Assembly (NCBI GenBank): GCA_021325365.1
Contig: JAJPHF010000048.1
Location: forward strand, 1-5,342
DNA length: 5,342 bases
Reading direction: 5' to 3'
Origin: Pseudomonadota bacterium
GTDB lineage: Bacteria > Chloroflexota > UBA6077 > JAJPHF01
The position numbers were made by a program, and so were the translations under genes. This document shows, piece after piece, positions 1 to 4,971 of this stretch. Position 1 is the first letter of the stretch; every line of letters starts with the position of its first letter. The notes under the pieces are model-generated. The model ran no database searches, was not told the DNA's origin, and worked only from the letters and a program-made list of their open reading frames with translations.

Positions 1-1
1 C

Positions 2-664
2 CGGGTCCTGGATGCCCTTCACGATCAGCGGCAGCCGCGTCGTCGCGCGCAGCCAGTCCACGTCCGCCCAGGTCAGCGCGCCCATGCGCCCGCGCCCCGG
101 CGGCAGGCCGAGGCCCGTGGGGTGGTTGCGGGACTCGCGGCGCCGCACGATGTCGCGCTCGCGCCGCCCGTAGGCCGCGTTGTCCACCGTCAGCGCCAGC
201 GCGCGGAAGCCCGCCGCCTCGACGCGCCGGATCAGCGCCTCGGCCCAGGCGTAGTCGCCGCGGAAGTAGAGCTGGAAGACGAGCGGCCCGCTCGCCGCCG
301 CGCTCACCGCCTCGGGCGTGGACGCCGTCTGGGTCGTCAGCCAGTGGATCGTGCCCATCCGCCCGGCGGCCCGCGCCATCGCCAGATCGCCGTCCGGGTG
401 GACCTGCTCCAGTGAGCCCATCGGCGCGGTCATGATCGGCAGCGCCAGCGGCATCCCGAGGAACGTCGTGCGCAGGTCGACCCGGCTCACGTCGCGCAGC
501 ACCCGCGGCCGGAACACGTAGCGGCTCATCGCCCGTCGGTTGTTCCGCAGCGTGGCCTCGCTGTCGGCGCCGCCGGCCACGTAGTCCCACACCGCGGGCG
601 CCAGCTTCGCCCGCGCCGCGCGGCGCAGCTCTGGCAGCGTCAGGAACTCAGCAGTCACAGCCAT
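2..664 (-). CDS. FMN-dependent alpha-hydroxy-acid oxidase, N-terminal part (3' end off window)
   Basis: This is the N-terminal 221 residues of a protein of the glycolate oxidase / L-lactate dehydrogenase / lactate monooxygenase family. These flavoenzymes oxidise 2-hydroxy acids to 2-oxo acids on an FMN-bearing TIM barrel. Seen in order: W26-D27-Y28 followed by AGGADSEATLRNN, whose Tyr matches the substrate-binding Tyr24 of spinach glycolate oxidase; FRPRVLRDVS (51-60); the flavin-contacting LPIMTAPMGS (75-84); HPDGD (89-93); FQLY (130-133), where Y133 matches Tyr129; LTVD (158-161); and LIVKG (213-217), where K216 matches the FMN-contacting Lys230. The catalytic His and Arg (His254 and Arg257 in glycolate oxidase) lie beyond the left edge, so activity cannot be judged. 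The family is usually 350-400 residues, so a little over half is present. The ATG at 664 follows a GGGAGGA ribosome site at about 9 nt. The substrate cannot be named from this fragment. Confidence 0.93.
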   Translation of the reverse strand, partial: MAVTAEFLTLPELRRAARAKLAPAVWDYVAGGADSEATLRNNRRAMSRYVFRPRVLRDVSRVDLRTTFLGMPLALPIMTAPMGSLEQVHPDGDLAMARAAGRMGTIHWLTTQTASTPEAVSAAASGPLVFQLYFRGDYAWAEALIRRVEAAGFRALALTVDNAAYGRRERDIVRRRESRNHPTGLGLPPGRGRMGALTWADVDWLRATTRLPLIVKGIQDP

Positions 665-704
665 CGGCACCGTCCTCCCGCGGTCGAACCCCGCCGCCAC
701 TATG

Positions 705-734
705 CGTATAACCTACCCCTACACGGCGAAGCAA
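705..734 (-). promoter_or_regulatory. Candidate promoter of the hydroxy-acid oxidase gene
   Basis: Read leftward, a TTGCTT box (734-729) lies 18 bp before TATACG (710-705), about 40 bp upstream of the oxidase ATG. The match to sigma70 consensus is modest (3 of 6 and 4 of 6). It is the only A/T-rich stretch just upstream of the gene, and the position gives a short, plausible leader. This is inference only. Confidence 0.35.
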
Positions 735-792
735 CGCCGGGCGGAGGCCGGGGTGCGCCCGACGACGTAGCGACGCAGTTTAGCCGAGGAAC

Positions 793-886
793 GGTCAAAC
801 GATGCTCCTTGACCGGGTGGTTAACTGCTAGGCCGGGCGCGGGTCTGCGCGCGCTGGTCGGGCGCGGAAGGTCGCATCGTTTGCCC
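793..886. repeat. Imperfect 13-bp inverted repeat around a GC-rich spacer
   Basis: GGTCAAACGATGC at 793-805 recurs in inverted orientation at 874-886 with 12 of 13 bases matching, and the arms are 68 bp apart. The left arm also starts a smaller dyad, GGTCAA (793-798) with TTGACC (809-814), around a 10-bp spacer. It lies upstream of the leftward oxidase gene, where paired operator half-sites would be expected, but no regulator is encoded next to it. It could be an operator pair, the ends of a small lost element, or chance. Confidence 0.4.
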
Positions 887-952
887 CGTACGATACTCCC
901 CCGGGGCTCCGTCGCGGGCCGGGCCGGCGGGGTGAGGCCCCGGGCCGGGCGC

Positions 953-971
953 GGGCGGCGGGCGGGGTGGG
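953..971 (+). other. Predicted G-quadruplex motif
   Basis: Four G-runs of three or more bases (953-955, 960-962, 964-967, 969-971) are separated by loops of 4, 1 and 1 bases. This meets the usual G3+N1-7 rule with short, stabilising loops. It sits in a non-coding, extremely G-rich stretch on the + strand. The surrounding DNA is so G-rich that the motif may be compositional. Confidence 0.4.
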
Positions 972-1040
972 AGGCGTGTACGGGCCGGGACGGCGACCAC
1001 GTCGCGCGGGATGGCGGGCGCTCTCCGGCGCGCCTCGCGG

Positions 1041-1060
1041 CCTGTCTAAACCTGTCTAAA
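1041..1060. repeat. Tandem duplication of a 10-bp unit
   Basis: CCTGTCTAAA occurs twice head to tail (1041-1050 and 1051-1060) with no mismatch. It is an A/T-containing island inside very GC-rich intergenic DNA. It could be a small slippage duplication or a pair of binding sites. Confidence 0.6.
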
Positions 1061-1067
1061 GAGGAAG

Positions 1068-1465
1068 CTATTGGCGGGGGGCGGTCGTCCGGCGTTGCCG
1101 GCGGGGCCGCGAGACCGACCGCCGAATGCTGGGGGACACCGCCGCCAGGCGGCCGGTGAGCAGCCAGCTCGCCCGGCAGGGTTGGCGAGGCGGGTACTCA
1201 GCGCGCCGTTGAGCCAGGGAGCCGAGCGCGGCCCACGCTGCTGACCAAGAGAAGGGGATGGCGGGGGACGGGACGTCGTAGCGTGGATCCCTCATCAACT
1301 GGCGGTGCCGTCCGAGCTGGCGGCGCTGCTGCCGGGCGCGCGGGTAAGCCTGCGCACGGCGCTGGAGGGCGTCGCGAAACTCCGGCGGGTCGTGCGCGTG
1401 GCCACGAAAGATACCGTAGTAGGCCCCGTTCTGGACCTCGACCGATCCAGCCAGTAGGCCGGCGG
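1068..1465 (-). pseudogene. Possible remnant of a leftward protein-coding gene, unknown function
   Basis: On the minus strand an open frame ending at a TAG (1068-1070) has a protein-like section around 1255-1450. It contains VEVQNGAYYGIFRGHAHD, then PPEFRDALQRRAQAYPRARQ, then MRDPRYDVPSP, with G or C at most third codon positions. After this section the frame becomes proline-, arginine- and serine-rich and looks non-coding. I see no start codon with a ribosome site; upstream the frame simply runs on into the antisense of the response regulator gene. I do not recognise the sequence. It may be the 3' part of a gene lost by deletion, or a chance frame in GC-rich DNA. Confidence 0.2.
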
Positions 1466-1564
1466 ACGGTAGGCTAGCGCCCGACCGGTGCCACCTCGGT
1501 AAGCGCTGAGCAGCGCTGGTGTCGGTTCCTTGCGCCGCCCTCTCCGGCTGGTCGGCCTCGTCGG

Positions 1565-1593
1565 TTGCGACCGCCACCTGCACATCGTGTAAC
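1565..1593 (+). promoter_or_regulatory. Candidate sigma70-type promoter of the response regulator gene
   Basis: TTGCGA (1565-1570) is separated by exactly 17 bp from TGTAAC (1588-1593). Each box matches 4 of 6 consensus bases. Transcription would start near 1600, giving a leader of about 85 nt before the ATG at 1684. The -10 box is part of TCGTGTAACATT (1585-1596), which is nearly repeated in front of the secreted-protein gene at 2917. Confidence 0.5.
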
Positions 1594-1683
1594 ATTTTGC
1601 GTCCACGGTCGTTTGATCCACACACCGGCAGCCGGACGGTGCGCTCGGCTGGGGCGCCACTGCACAGCGTGGGGGGCGGACCC

Positions 1684-2514
1684 ATGGGGACGTATGGGAG
1701 CCAGGCCGCTGGGCCAACGCGGGAACTCGCGAGGGCGTGGGGGCATTGCCCGCACTCGATCCGCGTCGTGATCGTGGACGACCATCCCTTGGTCCTCGCC
1801 GGGATGCAGCTATGGCTGGAGAGCGCCGAGGGGATCCGGGTGGTGGGCACGGCTGCACAGGGCACCGAGGCACTGCCGCTCGTCGAGCAGCACCGCCCTG
1901 ATGTCCTGCTGCTGGATATGCGGCTGCCGGACCTGAGCGGCATCGAGGTGGCCCGCCAGGTGCGACGCAGCGCGCCCGCGGTGGCCGTCCTAGCCATTAC
2001 GGGCGATCCCAACAGCGGCGACGAGCGAACACTTCGGCAGATGGGCGCCCTGGGGTATCTGCTGAAGACCATGGGCCCCCCGGAGCTGGTCAAGGCGGTC
2101 CGCCTCGTGGCGCAGGGCCAGGCGGTGCAAGTGGTCGAGACCGGACGAGCGGGCATCGGGTCCACAATCCGAGTGGGCGCCCACGTGGAGCCGACTACGA
2201 CCGTCCCCCGCGAGCGCCTTACTCCACGAGAACGCGATATCCTTCGGTTGCTGGCCCTCGATCACAGCAATGACGAGATCGCCGCCGCTCTTGGTCTGTC
2301 AGCCAAGACCGTGGCGGATCACCGCTCCCATCTGATCGAGAAGTTCCACGTGCACTCCCGCACGGGAGTGGTGCTCCAGGCTCTCCAAAGCGGTCTCCTG
2401 TCCCTACCGGCCACGGCTGGAAACAGGGGGTTCGGCGGCGTAACCATGCGCGTGCCTGGTCGCCCTCAGGTGCGCCCTAGCAATGCCGGCCGTCCGGTTC
2501 AGCAGCCTGATTGA
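1684..2514 (+). CDS. Response regulator, receiver plus LuxR-type DNA-binding domain (NarL/FixJ family)
   Basis: This is a cytoplasmic two-component transcription regulator of 276 residues. The receiver domain covers about 26-145: acidic pair D32-D33 in VIVDDHP, phosphoacceptor D78 in VLLLDMRLPD, switch Thr T106 in AITGD, and conserved K128 in YLLKT. All catalytic positions are present, so it should be phosphorylated. A linker leads to a LuxR-type helix-turn-helix at about 179-236 (LTPRERDILRLL, then NDEIAAALGLSAKTVADHRS, then a KF.VHSRTGVV end). A tail of about 35 residues, rich in G, P and R, follows and is unusual, because most of this family end soon after the last helix. The ATG at 1684 was chosen over the far-upstream GTG at 1519: GGGGGG lies 7 nt before it and little precedes the receiver. 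No histidine kinase is in the window, so its partner is unknown. It stops at TGA. Confidence 0.93.
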   Translation: MGTYGSQAAGPTRELARAWGHCPHSIRVVIVDDHPLVLAGMQLWLESAEGIRVVGTAAQGTEALPLVEQHRPDVLLLDMRLPDLSGIEVARQVRRSAPAVAVLAITGDPNSGDERTLRQMGALGYLLKTMGPPELVKAVRLVAQGQAVQVVETGRAGIGSTIRVGAHVEPTTTVPRERLTPRERDILRLLALDHSNDEIAAALGLSAKTVADHRSHLIEKFHVHSRTGVVLQALQSGLLSLPATAGNRGFGGVTMRVPGRPQVRPSNAGRPVQQPD

Positions 2515-2555
2515 TTGGACCTAAACCCCGCTCCGCTCCGCCGACCGAGGCCTTG

Positions 2556-2587
2556 CAGAGACCCCCGAACAAATTCGGCGGTCTCTG
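2556..2587 (+). terminator. Hairpin after the response regulator gene, probable terminator
   Basis: A 14-position stem (2556-2569 with 2574-2587) closes on a CAAA loop and has a single C-C mismatch (2564/2579). It starts about 40 bp after the TGA of the response regulator. No proper T-run follows; the nearest is TTTCTT about 15 bases later. It is a strong structure but not a textbook intrinsic terminator. Confidence 0.65.
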
Positions 2588-2916
2588 GTTGAAAACCCCG
2601 AATTTCTTCCGATTGCCAATCCGAGCACTCTCAGCTACGATGGTGCTGCGTTCTTACCAGCGCTGGCCATAGAACGAGAGGCTTCACCCGGTCATGCTCT
2701 ACCTGACCATCACTACTTACGGATCTGAGCGTCCTCATGTAAACATGGTCACGTCGCCAGGCGGCGGTTAGTGCAGTCGCGGTCGGCTGGGTGCGTCGGC
2801 CCGAGGACTACCTGGGACGCGCCTGCTTAAGCTACTGGCTCACCGCCGGGGTCACTCCCAAGGCCTGCGCAATGGTGCGGCCGCTCGGGTCAGTGGTCAC
2901 ATCAGAAACTAGCGAC
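2588..2916. other. Intergenic stretch, no supported gene
   Basis: About 330 bp between the hairpin and the upstream box of the secreted-protein gene. GC content is clearly lower than in the first 1.5 kb. The only frames are short: a 25-codon frame at 2694-2771 without a good ribosome site, and a frame from 2791 that runs across the next gene's start. CATGTAAACATG near 2736-2747 is a small dyad. No RNA gene was recognised. Confidence 0.4.
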
Positions 2917-2933
2917 TCGTGTAACGTTATAAA
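2917..2933 (+). promoter_or_regulatory. TCGTGTAACGTT box and TATAAA in front of the secreted-protein gene
   Basis: TCGTGTAACGTT (2917-2928) matches the box at 1585-1596 in 11 of 12 bases. TGTAAC (2920-2925) could be a -10 element, with a start near 2932 and a very short leader carrying the GGAGG at 2936-2940. TATAAA (2928-2933) is too close to the ribosome site to be an easy -10. No good -35 box is seen at 17 bp, which would suit an activated promoter. The functional reading is inferred. Confidence 0.4.
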
Positions 2934-2948
2934 CCGGAGGTCATGTAC

Positions 2949-3506
2949 ATGGGGCTCTCTCGCGGCCGCACTATAGAGCGCTTGCGCATCTTGCTCGTAC
3001 TGATCAGCATATTCACGACGCTGGTGTGGTGAGTTGTGCGGCTACCTTCTGCACGAGCGGTGCTACAGACTGCAGATACCTGCGATCAAACCGGTCCGAA
3101 GTACTACTGCGCCCACGTCGATTACGACAACTACGGCTCATACGGCCAAGTCTACGACCGATGGTACACTGGCGCCATCGATGGCGGCGCCCAGTACTGG
3201 CACCTCTGGTCCCTTAATGACTTCTGGTGGAACGGCAGCGGTTGACAACAGGTAGCTACCCAGCCCGGGGCTGGTTGGTATCAAAACACCTGCCTCGGAT
3301 CACCGTGGAATGCCTATATGGGCTGCTCTCCCGCAGGCCCATGGGGCGATGATCCCGGCGGGACGATCTCACAGCCTGCAGCTACACAGTACCGGATCCA
3401 GTTCTACGAATGCAACCCGAGTTGCTACTACTGGTGCTCTGAGTGGCTGACGCACTATCTATATAACAACACTTCGGCCCGCGAAGGCTACGGCGGGTCA
3501 TGTTAG
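2949..3506 (+). pseudogene. Secreted aromatic- and cysteine-rich protein gene interrupted by two in-frame TGA codons
   Basis: One frame runs from ATG 2949 to TAG 3504-3506, with 185 codons of which only codons 28 (3030-3032) and 99 (3243-3245) are TGA. The start is set by GGAGG 8 nt upstream; the ATG at 2943 is too close. Residues 1-37 form a signal peptide: basic start (R5, R7, R11, R13), hydrophobic core about 14-30, possible cleavage after A35-R36-A37. The first TGA lies inside this core. The rest has 17 Tyr, most of the 11 Trp, and eight Cys (45, 54, 115, 126, 155, 159, 163, 185), including CxxxCxxxC, so disulfides are likely. Composition stays protein-like across both TGAs and there is no frameshift. 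I do not recognise the family. Read literally, it is a gene killed by two nonsense changes; recoding or readthrough is the alternative. It lies 24 bp upstream of the next gene, probably in one transcript. Confidence 0.7.
3257..3280 (+). other. Stem-loop just downstream of the second in-frame TGA
   Basis: TAC-CCAGC (3257-3264) pairs with GCTGG (3270-3274) and GTA (3278-3280), with a CCGGG loop and a TTG bulge. The loop lies about 20 nt after the TGA at 3243-3245. Such a distance resembles that of bacterial selenocysteine elements, but loop and bulge do not match the known pattern. It may be incidental. Confidence 0.35.
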
Positions 3507-3530
3507 CTGTCCCGGGAAGGAGATAGACAG

Positions 3531-4271
3531 ATGCTAGGGTTGTCTGGATGGGGCCGCGCGAGTATCTTGCTCTTGGTGGCAGCTCTCGTCCTAGCTGTGG
3601 GCAGTAGCTACAGCATGGCCAGCCCCACTGAGCAGACCGCTACGCTGGGAGGCGGCATACCACCAACGGTCTTTGCACTGACCGCTGTGGCACAGCGCGC
3701 GGATCCAGCGGCTGCGGGACGCGACGAGCCATGGCCTCCGTTTACCATGACCTTCCAAGAGACTACGCACGAGCACCTCGGCAGCGCTACCACTCGTACT
3801 CAGCGCGTTCGTGTAGGTTACACTGTGCGGCGACAGTTCACGACGACACTGTTGGCGGACTCGGCTGTGCCGCAGTCGGTAGGTATGATGCCAACGTTCA
3901 ACGGCCAGACGACGGTCCACCACCGACCGGGCTTTCCAGACGTCGTTACCCAGTGGGCCCCAGGCGAGCTGACCGTGCCGGCGAAATGGCTAGCGCCAGG
4001 TGGCATCGACGGACTCCTCAAAATGCGCGGGTACACCAGCAGACCTCTCGGCACAGATTTGGCGGTGGCCAGTCGCGAGGAGACCGTGCCCGCGTACATC
4101 CCTCCGTCAGGGGCGCAGGGTCCGGCTGCCACACCGCAGCCAGCGCGGCAAGTGCGTACCGAGATCACCTACCGCGTGGCTGACGGTATCCCGACCCGGC
4201 TGGTGGAAACCGTGAACGGCGTTGAGGCGCACCGGATCGAAGTGCAGGACCTGCAAGTCCGCTCCCGGTAA
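3531..4271 (+). CDS. Exported protein of unknown function, beta-rich, no cysteine
   Basis: This is an intact gene of 246 residues that I do not recognise. The ATG follows AAGGAG at 8 nt, a near-ideal ribosome site. The N-terminus is a clear signal peptide: R9, then a hydrophobic core at about 10-24 (SILLLVAALVLAVG), then S28-M29-A30, a good signal peptidase I site. The mature part starts with a low-complexity linker of about 40 residues. Stretches with alternating hydrophobic residues follow, such as TMTFQETTH, RVRVGYTVRRQFTTTLL, TEITYRVADG and TRLVETVNGVEAHRIEVQDL, which suggest a beta-sheet fold. The C-terminal section loosely recalls LolA/LolB-type lipoprotein-carrier folds, but no diagnostic motif is seen. 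It contains no cysteine, in contrast to the Cys-rich product encoded 24 bp upstream, with which it probably shares an mRNA. It ends at TAA just before a strong terminator. Confidence 0.85.
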   Translation: MLGLSGWGRASILLLVAALVLAVGSSYSMASPTEQTATLGGGIPPTVFALTAVAQRADPAAAGRDEPWPPFTMTFQETTHEHLGSATTRTQRVRVGYTVRRQFTTTLLADSAVPQSVGMMPTFNGQTTVHHRPGFPDVVTQWAPGELTVPAKWLAPGGIDGLLKMRGYTSRPLGTDLAVASREETVPAYIPPSGAQGPAATPQPARQVRTEITYRVADGIPTRLVETVNGVEAHRIEVQDLQVRSR

Positions 4272-4284
4272 ACAACGGTTTTCA

Positions 4285-4318
4285 GAGAGGGAAGCATGAT
4301 ACGTCATGCTTCCCTCTC
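4285..4318. terminator. Perfect 15-bp hairpin, probable terminator
   Basis: GAGAGGGAAGCATGA (4285-4299) pairs without mismatch with 4304-4318 around a TACG loop. It starts 14 bp after the TAA of the exported-protein gene and ends 36 bp before the stop of the convergent leftward gene, so it could end both transcripts. Only GCTTTGT follows on the + strand, so the T-run is weak. Confidence 0.85.
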
Positions 4319-4354
4319 GCTTTGTCCCGGGGCACGGGGCATGAAGGCAAGGCT

Positions 4355-4771
4355 TTACTGCGCTTGGCACTCGTGGGACGCAGCTGAGTATGGAGCATCA
4401 CTCGCCAAACCGGTAGGTTGAGGCCGCACAGAGAAGCCAACCGTGCCTGTACCGAAGCTGCCACTCGGGGTTACGATCCAACCCTGTAAGCGCCCTTGGT
4501 CACCATCCTGAAACCCACCGGGCCATTCCGGAATGCGGATGGCACCACTATACGACAACCGTTGTCCGAGTCCCGACAGCTGAAGACCAGCCTCGTCTAG
4601 GCGGATGCCTTGGTCGCTGCGGACCGTAAACGCATCAATCGAGGCATAAAGCGTGCCGATACCTAAGTCGTGATGAGGTACTTCTATATCTAGCTGCCAA
4701 CTCATCTCAGGCACGTTTGATGATGTCTGAATCCCGGCCATGCGGTCGCTGGCGAGCAGCCACATTCGCAT
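4355..4771 (-). CDS. Hypothetical protein, 138 residues, convergent with the secreted pair
   Basis: This leftward frame ends at TAA (4357-4355) and has natural-looking composition with no competing frame on the other strand over most of its length. I do not recognise it. From about residue 24 (MSWQLDIEVPHHD) it alternates hydrophobic and polar residues and contains glycine-rich turns (QLSGLGQRLSYSGAIRIPEW at 64-83, GWIVTPSGSFGTGTVGFSV at 97-115), which suggests beta structure. There is one Cys near the end (135). No signal peptide or membrane segment is seen. The start is uncertain: ATG 4771 has a GGAG about 11 nt upstream, while M11 and M23 are alternatives; an in-frame TAG lies just upstream, so it cannot be longer without a frameshift. 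The absence of a normal N-terminal domain leaves open that it is a 5'-truncated remnant. Confidence 0.55.
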   Translation of the reverse strand: MRMWLLASDRMAGIQTSSNVPEMSWQLDIEVPHHDLGIGTLYASIDAFTVRSDQGIRLDEAGLQLSGLGQRLSYSGAIRIPEWPGGFQDGDQGRLQGWIVTPSGSFGTGTVGFSVRPQPTGLASDAPYSAASHECQAQ

Positions 4772-4971
4772 TCCAGTGTGTACTCCAGGCTAGCATACCA
4801 GGCAGCGCTTACGCCGTAATCCATACCCTATCGAGCAGCTGGCTGACCAGGCGCGTCGTGGCCGCGAGCGCCAACGCCAGCGAGACGATGACAACGACCT
4901 ATGGTGACGACGCCATCAGCGACTGCACATCAAGCACCGACAGCTTCGGCAACACCACGATTTCGTGCTAA
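4717..4971 (+). pseudogene. Short rightward frame ending at the IS junction, possibly a truncated gene
   Basis: The open frame has 84 codons, but only the last 50 or so look coding: third positions are mostly G or C and the product ends in SDCTSSTDSFGNTTISC, a Thr/Ser-rich tail with two Cys that looks like an extracellular protein. The first 30 codons overlap the leftward gene antisense, and none of the ATG codons at 4717-4725 has a good ribosome site. The TAA stop falls inside the proposed CTAA target site of the adjoining IS, so the natural 3' end may have been cut off. It may be a fragment with neither original end. The family is not recognised. Confidence 0.3.

Larger units (their letters stand above)
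735..1564. other. Long GC-rich stretch without a convincing intact gene
   Basis: No reading frame here has a good start, ribosome site and protein-like composition all together. The longer open frames are mostly arginine-, glycine- and alanine-rich, as expected from GC-rich non-coding DNA. The exception is a leftward frame within about 1250-1465, listed separately as a possible remnant. A 13-bp direct repeat, GGCCGGGCGCGGG, occurs at 831-843 and 943-955. An imperfect CACC/GGTG hairpin lies near 1138-1158. The inverted repeat, G-quadruplex motif and tandem duplication of this stretch have their own entries. Confidence 0.5.

Noticed and set aside
809..1159. 116-codon rightward open frame in the GC-rich intergenic region
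   Set aside because: The product is almost all Arg, Gly and Ala, no ribosome site is seen, and the frame spans the G-quadruplex and tandem repeat. It is a chance frame in GC-rich DNA.
1519..1683. Upstream GTG start that would add 55 residues to the response regulator
   Set aside because: The extension crosses the proposed promoter, has no family similarity, and lacks a ribosome site. The ATG at 1684 fits better.
1295..1873. Long leftward frames antisense to the response regulator
   Set aside because: Proline-, serine- and arginine-rich shadows of the GC-rich coding strand. The receiver and HTH motifs clearly fix the coding strand.
2694..2771. 25-codon frame starting MLYLTITTYG
   Set aside because: No convincing ribosome site, too short to judge, and no leader or core peptide pattern.
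3030..3245. Alternative genetic code with TGA as Trp throughout
   Set aside because: The response regulator and transposase both end naturally at TGA. Reading through the regulator's stop would run into its terminator hairpin.
3243..3245. Selenocysteine at the second TGA
   Set aside because: No redox-type neighbour Cys, no recognisable bacterial element, and the first TGA sits in a signal peptide core, where selenocysteine makes little sense.
3591..4168. Leftward and out-of-frame rightward frames over the exported-protein gene
   Set aside because: They overlap an intact gene with signal peptide and ideal ribosome site, and show no protein-like features.
4702..4824. Leftward 40-codon frame with several Cys (LECECGCSP)
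   Set aside because: Weak ribosome site, overlaps the 5' end of the 138-residue gene in another frame, and no further support.
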